64,000 bases of DNA from an uncultured Paracoccaceae bacterium (GCA_934500835.1 CAKSTR010000001.1:620001-684000), one strand, 5' to 3'; numbered from the stretch's first letter, positions 35,347 through 44,771 are shown. The notes: generated by a model not told the origin, from the sequence alone. A program made the numbers and translations.

Positions 35347-36279
35347 TCAGGGCCTGGCCTCCTCGGCCCTTGCCCGCATGGCGATCAGGATACCGGCGGC
35401 GGCGATCAACGCCATCCCGATCCACGCCACCCCGCCCAGGACCTCGCCCCAAAGCAGCCAGGTCCAGAAGGCCGAGGCCGGCAGGATGGTGTATTCCAGC
35501 ACCGAAACCCGGCCCGCATCGGCGATCTGATAGGCCCGGATCGCCAGCCCCACCCCGATCAGCGACCCGACCGCCTGCACGGTGATCCAGAAGAAGGCAT
35601 TGCCCGATGGCCAGACCGCCCCTCGCAGCAGATAGCCAAGCGGCCCCGCCGGCACCTCCACCGGAAGAAAGGTGAGTACCGCCATTCCGATTGCGCCCAG
35701 AACGCCAAGGCCCACGAAGAAGCCGGCCAGCAACGTCTCGGCAGTCTCATTGGCGCACCATTGCCGGGTCGCGATATTGCCCATCGCATAAAGCGCACCT
35801 GCCGCCACCGGCAGCAAGGCGGCCAGCGACTCCCCCTCTTGTGCCAATGGTCCCAGCACCAGGATCACACCCAGGAAGCCGATGGCAACGGCGGCAATGC
35901 GGTAAGGTCCGATCCGCTGGCGATAGACCAGCCCCGAGATCAGCAGGACGAAGATCGGCGCGGTGAAAAGGCCGGCCGCGACCACGGCCACCGGCAGGAA
36001 GCCAAGCGCGCCGAAATAGATCATGATGCCCACGCCGTGCAGGGCCGAGCGCGCAGTCACCCCGCCCCAGGACCTTGGCCAGAGCTTCAGGCCCATCAGC
36101 GGCGCCAATGCGATCAAAAGCGCCATCGCCAGCACCGACCGCGTCAGATGCAGCTGCCAGAGCCCGACCTCTTCCGAGATGCCAAGGACGAAATTGTCCG
36201 TAAAGCCGATGATCACCGCATAGCTGACGATCAGCCCGGCGGCGGCAATGGTTCTGTCGGGAGGCTGCGGGATCGTCAT
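35347..36279 (-). CDS. EamA/DMT-family transporter (second)
   Basis: A 310-residue inner-membrane protein with ten hydrophobic segments and two EamA repeats. The first includes SVLAMALLIALAPLMGLKLWP, and the second includes QAVGSLIGVGLAIRAYQIADAGRVSVLEYTILPASAFW with a conserved WLLWGE end. The start is ATG 36279. It probably exports a small metabolite; the substrate is unknown. It converges on tdk with only 15 bp between stops and is divergent from the acyl-CoA ligase gene. Confidence 0.87.
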   Translation of the reverse strand: MTIPQPPDRTIAAAGLIVSYAVIIGFTDNFVLGISEEVGLWQLHLTRSVLAMALLIALAPLMGLKLWPRSWGGVTARSALHGVGIMIYFGALGFLPVAVVAAGLFTAPIFVLLISGLVYRQRIGPYRIAAVAIGFLGVILVLGPLAQEGESLAALLPVAAGALYAMGNIATRQWCANETAETLLAGFFVGLGVLGAIGMAVLTFLPVEVPAGPLGYLLRGAVWPSGNAFFWITVQAVGSLIGVGLAIRAYQIADAGRVSVLEYTILPASAFWTWLLWGEVLGGVAWIGMALIAAAGILIAMRARAEEARP

Positions 36280-36365
36280 GGTCCTGTCGTCTTCGCTCTG
36301 GTCGACCGAATGAAGACTGTTAATGTGACACTCGCACGCCTGAATGCGACATGAAGGAGGGTTTC

Positions 36366-37985
36366 ATGGGCTGGTTGCCGGATGAGTCTGGGCTGGAGAA
36401 ATGTGCCGCCAACTATGCGCCGCTGACGCCGCTGTCCCATCTGCGACGCGCCGCCGAGATCTTCGCCCATCGTCCTGCGCTGGTGTGGAAATCGACGCGC
36501 CTCAGCTACGCCGAATACAGCCTGCGGGTCAGCCGGCTGGCCTCGGCCCTTGTGCGGCGTGGGGTGCAGCCGGGCGATGTGGTGGCCACGCTTCTGCCCA
36601 ATATTCCCGCCCAGGCCGAGGCGCATTTCGGGGTGCCCGCCTGCGGAGCCGTGCTGAACACCATCAATATCCGGCTTGATGCCGATACCGTCGCCTATGC
36701 CTTCGGTCATGCGGGCGCGAAGATCGTCCTGTGCGACACCGCCTTCCTGTCCCTGGCGGAAGAGGCGATCCGGCGGATGGAGGGGGCTGCCCCGCAAATC
36801 GTCGAGGTCGTCGACCATGGTTTCACCGCCTCGGGTCATTACCTGACCTATGAAGATCTTCTGGCCGGCGGCGATCCCGGTTTCGACTGGATGATGCCGG
36901 CGGATGAATGGGAGTCGCTGGCGATCAACTACACCTCCGGCACCACCGGGCAGCCGAAGGGCGTGGTCTATCACCACCGCGGCGCCTATCTGGCCACCAT
37001 GGCCAATGCGCTGGCCTGGCGGATGCAGACTTTCCCGGTCGTGCTGACCATCGTGCCGCTGTTCCACTGCAACGCATGGTGCCAGCCCTGGATGGTACCG
37101 ATGCTGGGCGGCACGCTGGTCTGCTGCCGCGACGTTTCGGCAAAGGCCATCTACGACGCCATCGCAGACGAAGGTGTTACCCATTTCGGCGGCGCACCCA
37201 TCGTGCTGAACATGATCGTCAACGCGAAACCCGAGGATCGCCGCCGCTTCGACCATATGGTCGAGGTCTTCACCGCCGGCGCCCCGCCGCCTGCCGCCAC
37301 GCTTGCGGCGTTCGAACCCCTGGGCTTCAACGTCACCCAGGTCTACGGCCTGACTGAGACCTACGGCCCGGCGATGGAATGCCTCTGGCAACCCGATTGG
37401 CAGGACACCACCGGCGATGACCGCGCCGCCCTGAAGGCGCGGACCGGCGTGTCGATGGCGATGCTGGAGGGCGCTGCCGTCCATGACACGCAGGGCGCGC
37501 CCGTCCCCCGCGACGCCACCCACCTGGGCGAGATCGCGATGCGCGGCAATCTGGTGATGAAGGGCTACTACAAGAACCCCGCGGCCACGGCCGAGGCGTT
37601 CCAGGGCGGCTGGTTCCGCTCGGGCGACATCGCGTTCCAGCATCCCGACGGCTATATGAAGATCACCGACCGGGCCAAGGACATCATCATCTCGGGCGGC
37701 GAGAATGTCTCGTCGGTCGAGGTGGAGGGCGTGCTGATGAAACACCCTGCCGTCTCGCTTTGCGCCGTGGTGGCGAAACCGGATGACAAATGGGGCGAGG
37801 TGCCCTGCGCCTTTGTCGAATTGAAACCGGGGGCCGAGGCAAGCCAGGCCGATCTGGTGGCGCATTGTCGCGCCCATCTGGCCGGGTTCAAGACACCCAA
37901 GCACATCATCTTCAGCGATCTGCCGAAAACCTCGACCGGCAAGATCCAGAAGTTCGAACTTCGCGCAGTGGCCAAGCTGATCTGA
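36366..37985 (+). CDS. Acyl-CoA synthetase (AMP-forming), possibly DmdB-like
   Basis: An adenylate-forming ligase of 539 residues that makes an acyl-CoA from an acid, ATP and CoA. AMP-binding motif YTSGTTGQPKG lies at 189-199. VYGLTETYGPAMECLW, GWFRSGDIAFQHPDGYMKITDRAKDIIISGGENVSS and the C-terminal catalytic-lysine motif PKTSTGKIQK follow. AAGGAGG lies 5 bases before ATG 36366. Length and N-terminus resemble the medium-chain and methylthiopropionate (DmdB) ligases of marine Rhodobacterales. The substrate cannot be fixed from sequence alone. Confidence 0.9.
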   Translation: MGWLPDESGLEKCAANYAPLTPLSHLRRAAEIFAHRPALVWKSTRLSYAEYSLRVSRLASALVRRGVQPGDVVATLLPNIPAQAEAHFGVPACGAVLNTINIRLDADTVAYAFGHAGAKIVLCDTAFLSLAEEAIRRMEGAAPQIVEVVDHGFTASGHYLTYEDLLAGGDPGFDWMMPADEWESLAINYTSGTTGQPKGVVYHHRGAYLATMANALAWRMQTFPVVLTIVPLFHCNAWCQPWMVPMLGGTLVCCRDVSAKAIYDAIADEGVTHFGGAPIVLNMIVNAKPEDRRRFDHMVEVFTAGAPPPAATLAAFEPLGFNVTQVYGLTETYGPAMECLWQPDWQDTTGDDRAALKARTGVSMAMLEGAAVHDTQGAPVPRDATHLGEIAMRGNLVMKGYYKNPAATAEAFQGGWFRSGDIAFQHPDGYMKITDRAKDIIISGGENVSSVEVEGVLMKHPAVSLCAVVAKPDDKWGEVPCAFVELKPGAEASQADLVAHCRAHLAGFKTPKHIIFSDLPKTSTGKIQKFELRAVAKLI

Positions 37986-38044
37986 GGGCCCTGTTGTGGC
38001 CGGCGGCGCGGGCGGCTAAGGTCCGGGCGGGGCAAGGGACGCGG

Positions 38045-39061
38045 ATGACGGCACTGAAGAAGTATGCACGGCTGGAAAGCACCGGGCTCTGGCGCGCGGA
38101 TGCCGACGATCAGCGGCGCGAGGTGATCGTCCGCATGGGGGAAGCCACGCTGATGCTGGCCGATCCCCGCTCGGATCTGGTGCTGTCGCATTGGTCGCTG
38201 CCAGCGGTGCTGCGGTTGAACCCGGGCCAGCGACCCGCCCTCTACGCCCCCGGCGACGAGGCGGACGAAGAGCTGGAAATCGCCGATCCCGACATGATCG
38301 CCGCGCTGAAAACCGTGCAGTCGGCGGTGCGGGCGGCCACCCCCCGCCCCGGCCGGTTGCGCGGCGTGCTGACCGGCAGCGTCACGGCAGCCATCCTTCT
38401 TTTCGCGGTATTCGCGCTGCCGGGCGTCCTGGTCAGCCACACTGCCTCGGTTGTGCCACCGGCAAAGCGGGCCGAGATCGGGCAGCGGGCGCTGGACGAC
38501 ATCACCCGGCTTACCGGCCAGCCCTGCAGCGGCGACGTGGCGCTGCCGGCGCTGTTCCGCCTCTCCGAACGCATCTTCGGCGCCGAGGACACGCCCATCC
38601 TTTATGTCCTGCCCGAGGGGTTGGACCAGCCCGCCCACCTGCCCGGCGGCGTGATCTTGTTGCCGCGCAAGCTGGCCGAGACCGGCGAGGATGCCCAGGC
38701 CATTGCCGGCGCGGCGCTGGCCGAAGGCGTGGCGGCCGAGGCACGCGATCCCATGCTGGACATCCTTGACCATGCCGGGCTGATCGACACCTTCCGCCTG
38801 CTGACGACGGGCGAGCTGCCCGCCGATGCGCTGCAGGGCTATGGCGAGGCCTTCCTGCGCGAGGACCGCGAGTTGCCGCCTCAGACCGCCTTGGTCGAGG
38901 CGTTCGAGAAGGCGCAGATCCCGATGACCCCCTGGGCCGAGACGCTGGAAACCGGCGCCAGCCAGACCCTGAGGGCCGCAGACCCGTTCAAGGGGCTGAT
39001 CCCAAGTCCCCTGCTGTCAGACAGCGATTGGGTCGCGCTGCAATCGGTCTGCAGCGGCTGA
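38045..39061 (+). CDS. Membrane-anchored M48-like protein lacking the HExxH motif
   Basis: 338 residues. An N-terminal cytoplasmic part of about 115 residues precedes one membrane segment (near 120-140, GVLTGSVTAAILLFAVFALPGVLVS). The outer part contains ILYVLPEGLDQPAHLPGGVILLPRKLAE followed by AIAGAALAEGVAAEARDP. This lines up with the M48 peptidase order of PGG, then helix, then HExxH, but the zinc His pair is absent. It may therefore be an inactive relative with a chaperone-like or regulatory role. AAGGGAC precedes ATG 38045. It follows the acyl-CoA ligase gene by 59 bp. Confidence 0.7.
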   Translation: MTALKKYARLESTGLWRADADDQRREVIVRMGEATLMLADPRSDLVLSHWSLPAVLRLNPGQRPALYAPGDEADEELEIADPDMIAALKTVQSAVRAATPRPGRLRGVLTGSVTAAILLFAVFALPGVLVSHTASVVPPAKRAEIGQRALDDITRLTGQPCSGDVALPALFRLSERIFGAEDTPILYVLPEGLDQPAHLPGGVILLPRKLAETGEDAQAIAGAALAEGVAAEARDPMLDILDHAGLIDTFRLLTTGELPADALQGYGEAFLREDRELPPQTALVEAFEKAQIPMTPWAETLETGASQTLRAADPFKGLIPSPLLSDSDWVALQSVCSG

Positions 39062-39082
39062 GTCCGCTCTCTTCAAAGCAAT

Positions 39083-39117
39083 CGGACCGGGCCTGTGACG
39101 GCCCGGTCCGGGATTTT
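39083..39117 (+). terminator. Intrinsic terminator
   Basis: An 11-bp perfect stem, CGGACCGGGCC (39083-39093) with GGCCCGGTCCG (39100-39110), closes loop TGTGAC and is followed by GGATTTT. It is 21 bp after the M48-like gene and ends before the convergent SPOR gene. Confidence 0.88.
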
Positions 39118-39147
39118 CCAAAGCTTGGGGAGGCGCGCCCTTACCCC

Positions 39148-40467
39148 TTACTGGACGATGCGCGCATCTCCAAAGCCAAGGCCGCGCGCGGCGGACAGGG
39201 CCTGCCTGGCCTCTCCTGCCGATCCGAAGGGGCCGGCATAGACCACCGTCAATGCCCCGCCGTTCAGCTTGCCGCGCGCCACCGGCAGGCCCAGGCCCTT
39301 CAGCTTGCCCGCCACGCCCTCGGCGTTGGACGCCACGCCGAAGGTGCCGACCTGCACAAGGAACCGCCCCGTCGCCACCGGCTCGACCGCAGGTTTCACG
39401 GCCTTCGCCGTCTTGGTGGCCTTGGGGGCCGAGACTTCGGGCGCCACCGACTTGGTGGATTTCGTAACCAGAATCTCTTCGCTGCCCTTGATCTGCACCA
39501 CCTTCTCGCCCCCCTTGGACGACAGCACATAGCCGTCATGTTCCGAGGTGGAGCCGTCGCGGTGGCGCACGACGATGGTCACCGGCTTGCGCTTGATCTT
39601 GCTGTCTTCGCGCAGTTCGGCCGGGGTCGTGCGGGTCCAGATTTCGTCCATGGCCAGGAAACCATCGACGGTCTGCTTGCCCCGGTTCGGATTCAGGCGG
39701 TCGTCATCCCAGGCCAGCTTGTAGCCGGCGGGCGGCGTGGCCGGCGGATATTTCGCCGATTTGGTCGACTTTTGCGCCTTGCCCTCGGCCACATAGCCAC
39801 CGCTGTCGCCGCTGGCGACCGGGGTGCCGGCATAGGCATCATAGCCCACGGCAGCGCCCGACAGATCGCCCGCCACCAGCCGCGGGAAGGTGGCACCGGC
39901 CAACGTGCCGTCGCCCGTCGTGCAAAGGATCTTGGTGCCGCCGCCGTGAACCTCGAACCGCTCGGCAACCGGGTTCGACGCGGGGCAGGCCAGACGGTAG
40001 CCCGCGCCGCCGGTCGGCGCCGTGACGACGGTTCCGCCAGTTGCCGCAAGCTCGGTCGCCGTCGCCGGCCGCGTCACGGTCGGCGCAGGGATCGGATCGG
40101 GCTTCGGGGCGGACACCACGGTCGGCGCAGGGGCGGGCGTCGGCTTGGCCGCAACCGTCGGGCCGGGGGTCTCGACCGCAGCCGTCTTGACCTTCGGGGC
40201 AGACGGGGCGGGCGCCGGTTCCGCAACCTCGATCGGACCCGAGGCCCCATAGCCGCACAGCTGCTTGCGGTCACGCGTCACCCGCGGCACCCAGGTCGTC
40301 TTGCCACCATAGCCGGCGCGCAGGAAGACGCAGCCACGGCTGTCGACATATTGTTGCCCATTGAAGGACGCCGGCGGCATTTCCGCAGGCCTCGCCAGAT
40401 CGGCAAGGGCGGGTACGGCACCAGACACGGCCGCCAGAACGGCAGCCGACAGAACTTTTCCAAACAT
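39148..40467 (-). CDS. SPOR domain-containing periplasmic protein
   Basis: 439 residues. ATG 40467 gives signal peptide MFGKVLSAAVLAAVSGAVPALA, cut near residue 22. A conserved N-terminal domain with two Cys (DSRGCVFLRAGYGGKTTWVPRV) is followed by a long Ala/Pro/Thr-rich linker (about 85-155). A second Cys-containing segment and a TKSTK-rich linker come next. The C-terminal 70 residues (RFLVQVGTFGVASNAEGVAGKLKGLG to YAGPFGSAGEARQAL) are a SPOR peptidoglycan-binding domain. It is probably recruited to denuded glycans at the division site. Confidence 0.87.
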   Translation of the reverse strand: MFGKVLSAAVLAAVSGAVPALADLARPAEMPPASFNGQQYVDSRGCVFLRAGYGGKTTWVPRVTRDRKQLCGYGASGPIEVAEPAPAPSAPKVKTAAVETPGPTVAAKPTPAPAPTVVSAPKPDPIPAPTVTRPATATELAATGGTVVTAPTGGAGYRLACPASNPVAERFEVHGGGTKILCTTGDGTLAGATFPRLVAGDLSGAAVGYDAYAGTPVASGDSGGYVAEGKAQKSTKSAKYPPATPPAGYKLAWDDDRLNPNRGKQTVDGFLAMDEIWTRTTPAELREDSKIKRKPVTIVVRHRDGSTSEHDGYVLSSKGGEKVVQIKGSEEILVTKSTKSVAPEVSAPKATKTAKAVKPAVEPVATGRFLVQVGTFGVASNAEGVAGKLKGLGLPVARGKLNGGALTVVYAGPFGSAGEARQALSAARGLGFGDARIVQ

Positions 40468-40534
40468 GACTACCCCCAAGTAGCTTGGGGAAGTATTGGA
40501 ACAAGACTGTTTCCGAGTAAAGAGGCTACCCCCC

Positions 40535-41167
40535 TTATTTCGTGCCGAACATGCGGTCGCCCGCATCCCCTAGTCCCGGAACGATATATCCGTGGTCATT
40601 CAGATGGCTGTCGACCGCCGCGGTGACGATCGGAACATCGGGGTGCGCCTCCTTCATCCGGGCGATCCCCTCGGGGGCCGCAAGCAGGCAGAGGAAGCGG
40701 ATTTCCCTGGCCCCGGATTGTTTCAGGAGCGAGACCGCCGCAGCACTGGAATTGCCCGTAGCCAACATCGGATCGACCACGATGGCCAGACGGTCGTCCA
40801 TCTGCTCGGGCAATTTGCAATAATACTGCACCGGCTGCAAAGTCTCGGGGTCGCGGTAAAGGCCCACGAACCCGACCCGCGCCGCCGGGATCAGTTCAAG
40901 AATGCCGTCCAGAAGCCCGTTCCCCGCCCGCAGGATCGAGATCAGCGCCAGCTTCTTGCCGTCGATGGTGGGCGCGTCCATCGGCTCCAACGGGGTCTCG
41001 ATCCGCTTCGTGGTCATCGGCAGTTCGCGGGTGACCTCATAGGCCAGCAAGAGCGAAATTTCGCGCAGCAGCTTGCGGAAGGATGCGGTCGATGTGTCCT
41101 TTTCCCGCATCAGCGTCAGCTTGTGCTGGACCAAAGGGTGCGAAACGACGGTCAGGTGATCCAGCAT
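40535..41167 (-). CDS. upp: Uracil phosphoribosyltransferase
   Basis: Converts uracil and PRPP to UMP, 210 residues. The opening [20 protein letters not shown] is typical, [10 protein letters not shown] and [26 protein letters not shown] follow, and the PRPP loop is [16 protein letters not shown]. The C-terminal uracil-binding region [17 protein letters not shown] is intact. Its ATG follows the add stop codon with no gap, so it is the last gene of the cdd-deoA-deoB-add-upp operon. Confidence 0.97.
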   Translation of the reverse strand: MLDHLTVVSHPLVQHKLTLMREKDTSTASFRKLLREISLLLAYEVTRELPMTTKRIETPLEPMDAPTIDGKKLALISILRAGNGLLDGILELIPAARVGFVGLYRDPETLQPVQYYCKLPEQMDDRLAIVVDPMLATGNSSAAAVSLLKQSGAREIRFLCLLAAPEGIARMKEAHPDVPIVTAAVDSHLNDHGYIVPGLGDAGDRMFGTK

Positions 41168-42145
41168 TCAGGCCTCCAGCTTCTTGGCAATCCGGGCCTT
41201 CGTATCGGCATCGCAGAAGGCCGCGTCAAGCGACTGCCGCGCGATACGGGCAAATTGCGCCTCATCCCAGTCGAAGGCGCGGTGCAGCTCTTCATATTCA
41301 CGCGACATGGTGGTGTGGAAGAACGGCGGATCATCGGTCGAGATCGTGACCTTCACCCCGCGCCGGTCCAGTTCGTTGATCGGGTGGTCCCGGAAGCTGC
41401 GATAGATGCCAAGGGCAACGTTCGACCCCGGACAAACCTCCAGCACCGTGCCGCGTTCGGCCAACTCATCGACCAGCGCCAGATCCTCGATGGCGCGCAC
41501 ACCATGCCCCAGCCGCTCGGGGTTCAGCGTGACGAGGGTGTCGCGGATGGTGTCCGGCGCGCCCCACTCGCCGGAATGGGCGGTGATGCGCAGGCCCGCC
41601 TCGCGGGCGCAATCGAAGGCCCAGAGAAAATCCTTTGGTGTCAGCATCTTTTCGTCGCCGCCAATCCCAAAGCCGGTGATGAAATCCCCCGCCGTCTCGG
41701 CCGCGCAGATCGCGGTTTCACGGGCCTTCTCGGGGCCGAAATGGCGGATCGGCGTGATGATGCCCCGCATCGTGATGCCAAAATCCCGCTCGGCACTGGC
41801 CGCTGCCTCCTCCATGGCGTGCAGATATTCCCTCCACGCCCCAAGATCGCGCCCGCCGCAGAAGTCGGGCGACAGGAACGCTTCGGTATAGACCACGCCA
41901 TGGGCGGCGCTTTCCTCCAGCACAGCAAGGGTCAGCCGATGGAAATCCCGGGGCGAGGTCAGGACCGAGGTCGCCGCCTCATAGACCTTCAGGAAATCCC
42001 AGAAGTCCTTGTAGCGATAGCCGCCAGCCGCATCGAAGATGCCCGACAGATCGACATGCTTTTCCTGCGCCAGCCCGCGAATGAAGGCAGGCGGCGCCGC
42101 CCCCTCCAGATGCAGGTGCAACTCGACCTTCGGCAAATCTTTCAC
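41168..42145 (-). CDS. add: Adenosine deaminase
   Basis: Deaminates adenosine (or deoxyadenosine) to inosine. The 325-residue metal-dependent hydrolase has zinc ligands in VELHLHLEG (H10, H12), the catalytic His/Glu in ITAHSGEWG, and the RLGHGVRA and STDDPPFFHT segments. GTG 42145 is chosen as start because AGGAG lies 6 bases upstream; a TTG two codons earlier abuts that site. Some family members act on adenine instead, but the context favours nucleosides. A repeat separates it from deoB. Confidence 0.9.
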   Translation of the reverse strand: MKDLPKVELHLHLEGAAPPAFIRGLAQEKHVDLSGIFDAAGGYRYKDFWDFLKVYEAATSVLTSPRDFHRLTLAVLEESAAHGVVYTEAFLSPDFCGGRDLGAWREYLHAMEEAAASAERDFGITMRGIITPIRHFGPEKARETAICAAETAGDFITGFGIGGDEKMLTPKDFLWAFDCAREAGLRITAHSGEWGAPDTIRDTLVTLNPERLGHGVRAIEDLALVDELAERGTVLEVCPGSNVALGIYRSFRDHPINELDRRGVKVTISTDDPPFFHTTMSREYEELHRAFDWDEAQFARIARQSLDAAFCDADTKARIAKKLEA

Positions 42146-42154
42146 GCGCAACTC

Positions 42155-42244
42155 CTGCCTTTATTCTGGTTCAAATATCCCGCCGGGGTGCGATCACGGT
42201 TGCGCCACGGGTTCAAGAAACCGTGGCCGCGCGGGGGTGCCCCC
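42155..42244. repeat. Three-module repeat inside the nucleoside operon (deoB-add)
   Basis: Modules, in reverse order to those at 7443-7531: inverted box ending TTCAAATATCCC (about 42158-42182), stem-loop 42190-42230 with arms GCGATCACGGTT and AACCGTGGCCGC, and hairpin GGGGG/CCCCC at 42233-42244. The stem-loop matches the reverse complement of 7460-7500 at nearly every base. Confidence 0.78.
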
Positions 42245-42252
42245 GGCACCGG

Positions 42253-43455
42253 TCACAGGAACGACCGTCCCGGCCCCTGCGACGGCACCCCAAGATGCGC
42301 CGCCACGCTTGCCCCCACATCGACGAAACCGCGCGCCCCCACCGCCTTCGCCCCGACGCCCCACCCCACCACCGGCACCCGCTCTCGTGTGTGGTCAGTG
42401 CCGCGCCAGGTCGGGTCGTTGCCGTGATCGGCGGTAAAGATCGCCAGATCCCCGGGCCGCAGATGCGTCAGGAACCGGGGAAGTGCGGCATCAAACCACT
42501 CCAGCGCGCGGGCGTAACCGGCCACGTCACGCGGATGGCCATAAAGCGTGTCGAATTCAACGAAGTTCGCAAAGGTCAAAGAACCTGGCTCCGCCTCGCC
42601 GCCTAGCCGCACCAGATGTTCGAAAAGTTCAGCGTCGGATTTGCCCTTCCACAGCTTGCCCACGCCGCGCATCGAGAAGATGTCGCCGATCTTGCCGATG
42701 CCATGGGTCGCCCGCCCGGCCCCCGCCACCCAGTCCAGCAGCGTCGGCGCCGGCGGGGCGATGGCAAAATCGCGGCGGTTGGACGTTCGCCTGAACGCCC
42801 CCGGAGCGCCGACGAAGGGCCGCGCGATCACCCGGCCCACCTTCATGGCGTGCAGCACGGGGGCAAGGTCGGCGCAAAGCTTCAACAACCGCTCCAGCCC
42901 GAAAGCCTCTTCATGCGCGGCGATCTGGAACACGGAATCGGCCGAGGTATAGCAGATCGGCCAGCCGGTCCGCAGATGCTCGGCACAATGCTGCTCGATG
43001 ATCGGCACACCCGAGGCGTGGCAATTGCCAAGAATGCCCGCGGTCCCGGCCAGCCTGCAGACTTCGGCCATCAGATCGGGCGGAAAGGCCGGGACGGTAT
43101 CGGGGAAATAGTGCCAGTCCCAGGGCACCGGCACGCCCGCCAGTTCCCAATGCCCCGAGGGCGTGTCCTTCCCGCGTGAGACCTCCTCGGCGGCACCCCA
43201 CACCCCTTCGGGCCGGGCATCGAACCCCGGCATCGCAGCGCCCGAGGCAAGACGCACCGCCTCGCCCAGACCCAGCCGGTCAAGGTTGGGCATGCGCAAT
43301 GGGCCGCTGCGCCCGACTTCTGCCCGTCCCGCCGCGCATTCCGCCGCGATATGACCCAGCGTGCAGGAGCCCTCATCGCCAAAATCCGCCGCATCCGGCG
43401 CCCCGCCGGCACCGACGGAATCCAGCACGATCAGGAACGCGCGCCCCTCGGCCAT
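42253..43455 (-). CDS. deoB: Phosphopentomutase
   Basis: Interconverts (deoxy)ribose 1- and 5-phosphates, 400 residues, an alkaline-phosphatase-superfamily enzyme. Metal-binding segments are FLIVLDSVGAGGAPDA at the start and the late IFTADHGNDPTWRGTDHTRE. KDTPSGHWELAG holds the catalytic Thr region. ATG 43455 lies 1 nt after the deoA stop with GAGGA upstream; an in-frame TTG three codons earlier is possible. In the pathway it handles the sugar phosphates released by DeoA. Confidence 0.96.
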   Translation of the reverse strand: MAEGRAFLIVLDSVGAGGAPDAADFGDEGSCTLGHIAAECAAGRAEVGRSGPLRMPNLDRLGLGEAVRLASGAAMPGFDARPEGVWGAAEEVSRGKDTPSGHWELAGVPVPWDWHYFPDTVPAFPPDLMAEVCRLAGTAGILGNCHASGVPIIEQHCAEHLRTGWPICYTSADSVFQIAAHEEAFGLERLLKLCADLAPVLHAMKVGRVIARPFVGAPGAFRRTSNRRDFAIAPPAPTLLDWVAGAGRATHGIGKIGDIFSMRGVGKLWKGKSDAELFEHLVRLGGEAEPGSLTFANFVEFDTLYGHPRDVAGYARALEWFDAALPRFLTHLRPGDLAIFTADHGNDPTWRGTDHTRERVPVVGWGVGAKAVGARGFVDVGASVAAHLGVPSQGPGRSFL

Positions 43456-43456
43456 A

Positions 43457-44764
43457 TCAGGCAATCCTCTTCAGCACCAGATCGGGTTCCTGCGGGGCCA
43501 CCGGACCGACGCGATAGGCCGCCTGCACCGCCTCGACCGCCGCCCACGCGGCCTCTTCATTCGCCGCATGGACCATGGCCAGCGGCACGCCGGCCCCGGC
43601 CTCTTCGCCAAGCCCCGCCAGATCCGAAAGGCCGACCGAGGGATTCACACGGTCGCCTTCGCGCAGACGGCCCCCGCCCAGATGAACGACAGCATGGCCC
43701 AAGGCCTCGCCGTCGATGGCGGTCACGAATCCGTCCGCCAGCGCCGGCACCTCCAACATCACCGGGGCCGCCGGCAACCGATCGGGCCAGCGGTCTACGA
43801 AATCGCCCGGCCCCCCCTGGGCGGCCACCATTTCGCCGAAACGCTCGGCCGCGGTGCCGGATTCCAGCGCCTGCGCGATCCGGGCGGCACCGTCATCGGC
43901 GTCGTCGGCAAGGCCGGCCAGCGCCAGAACCTCGCCACCAAGCGCGGCCGTCAGATCCCATAGCGCGGTGTTGACCGAAGTGCCGGTCAGCGTCTCCATC
44001 ACCTCGATCACCTCAAGCGCATTGCCGGCCGCCGTCGCCAGCGGCTGCGTCATGTCGGTGATCAGCGCCGAGGTCATGCAGCCCGCCCCCTGCGCTGTGG
44101 CGACCAGCGCGCGGGCCAGATCCTCGGCCGCTTCGGGCGTCTTCATGAAGGCACCGGAGCCGCATTTCACATCCAGCACCAGCGCCTCCAGCCCCGCCGC
44201 CAGCTTCTTCGACAGGATCGAGGCCGTGATAAGGTCAACGGATTCCACCGTGCCGGTGACATCGCGGATGCCATAAAGCCGCCTGTCCGCCGGGGCCAGA
44301 TCGGCGCTGGCCGCCACGATGGCGCAACCGATGTCGCGCAATTGCAGCCGAAAGGCAGCCTCGTCCAGCCCGGTGCGGAAACCCGGGATCGCCTCCAGCT
44401 TGTCCAGCGTGCCGCCGGTATGGCCAAGGCCGCGGCCCGAAATCATCGGCACATAGGCCCCGCAGGCCGCCAGCGCCGGCGCCAGCAGAAGCGAGATGCA
44501 ATCCCCGATCCCGCCGGTCGAATGCTTGTCGACCACCGGCCCCGGCAGATCCCACTCCAGCACCCGGCCGGAATCGCGCATCGCCCGGGTCAGGGCGACG
44601 CGCCCCTGTTCTCCAAGCCCTTTCAAAAGCACCGCCATGGCAAAGGCGCCTGCCTGAGCATCGCTGACCGCGCCCGAGGCCAGGCCTTGCGCGAACCAGT
44701 TCAATTCATCAGCCGAAGGCTGAAGGCCCTCGCGGATGCGCGCAATGATGAGGCGGGCGTCCAT
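43457..44764 (-). CDS. deoA: Thymidine phosphorylase
   Basis: Phosphorolysis of thymidine and deoxyuridine to base plus deoxyribose 1-phosphate. The 435-residue protein opens MDARLIIARIREGLQPSADE and has the phosphate-binding segment VVDKHSTGGIGDCISLLLAP, then SGRGLGHTGGTLDKLEAIPGFRTGL and VKCGSGAFMKTPEAAEDLA. Length is normal for the bacterial enzyme. It is preceded by cdd (7-bp gap) and followed by deoB (1-bp gap), so the three are tightly linked. Confidence 0.96.
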   Translation of the reverse strand: MDARLIIARIREGLQPSADELNWFAQGLASGAVSDAQAGAFAMAVLLKGLGEQGRVALTRAMRDSGRVLEWDLPGPVVDKHSTGGIGDCISLLLAPALAACGAYVPMISGRGLGHTGGTLDKLEAIPGFRTGLDEAAFRLQLRDIGCAIVAASADLAPADRRLYGIRDVTGTVESVDLITASILSKKLAAGLEALVLDVKCGSGAFMKTPEAAEDLARALVATAQGAGCMTSALITDMTQPLATAAGNALEVIEVMETLTGTSVNTALWDLTAALGGEVLALAGLADDADDGAARIAQALESGTAAERFGEMVAAQGGPGDFVDRWPDRLPAAPVMLEVPALADGFVTAIDGEALGHAVVHLGGGRLREGDRVNPSVGLSDLAGLGEEAGAGVPLAMVHAANEEAAWAAVEAVQAAYRVGPVAPQEPDLVLKRIA

Positions 44765-44771
44765 CGCGGCT

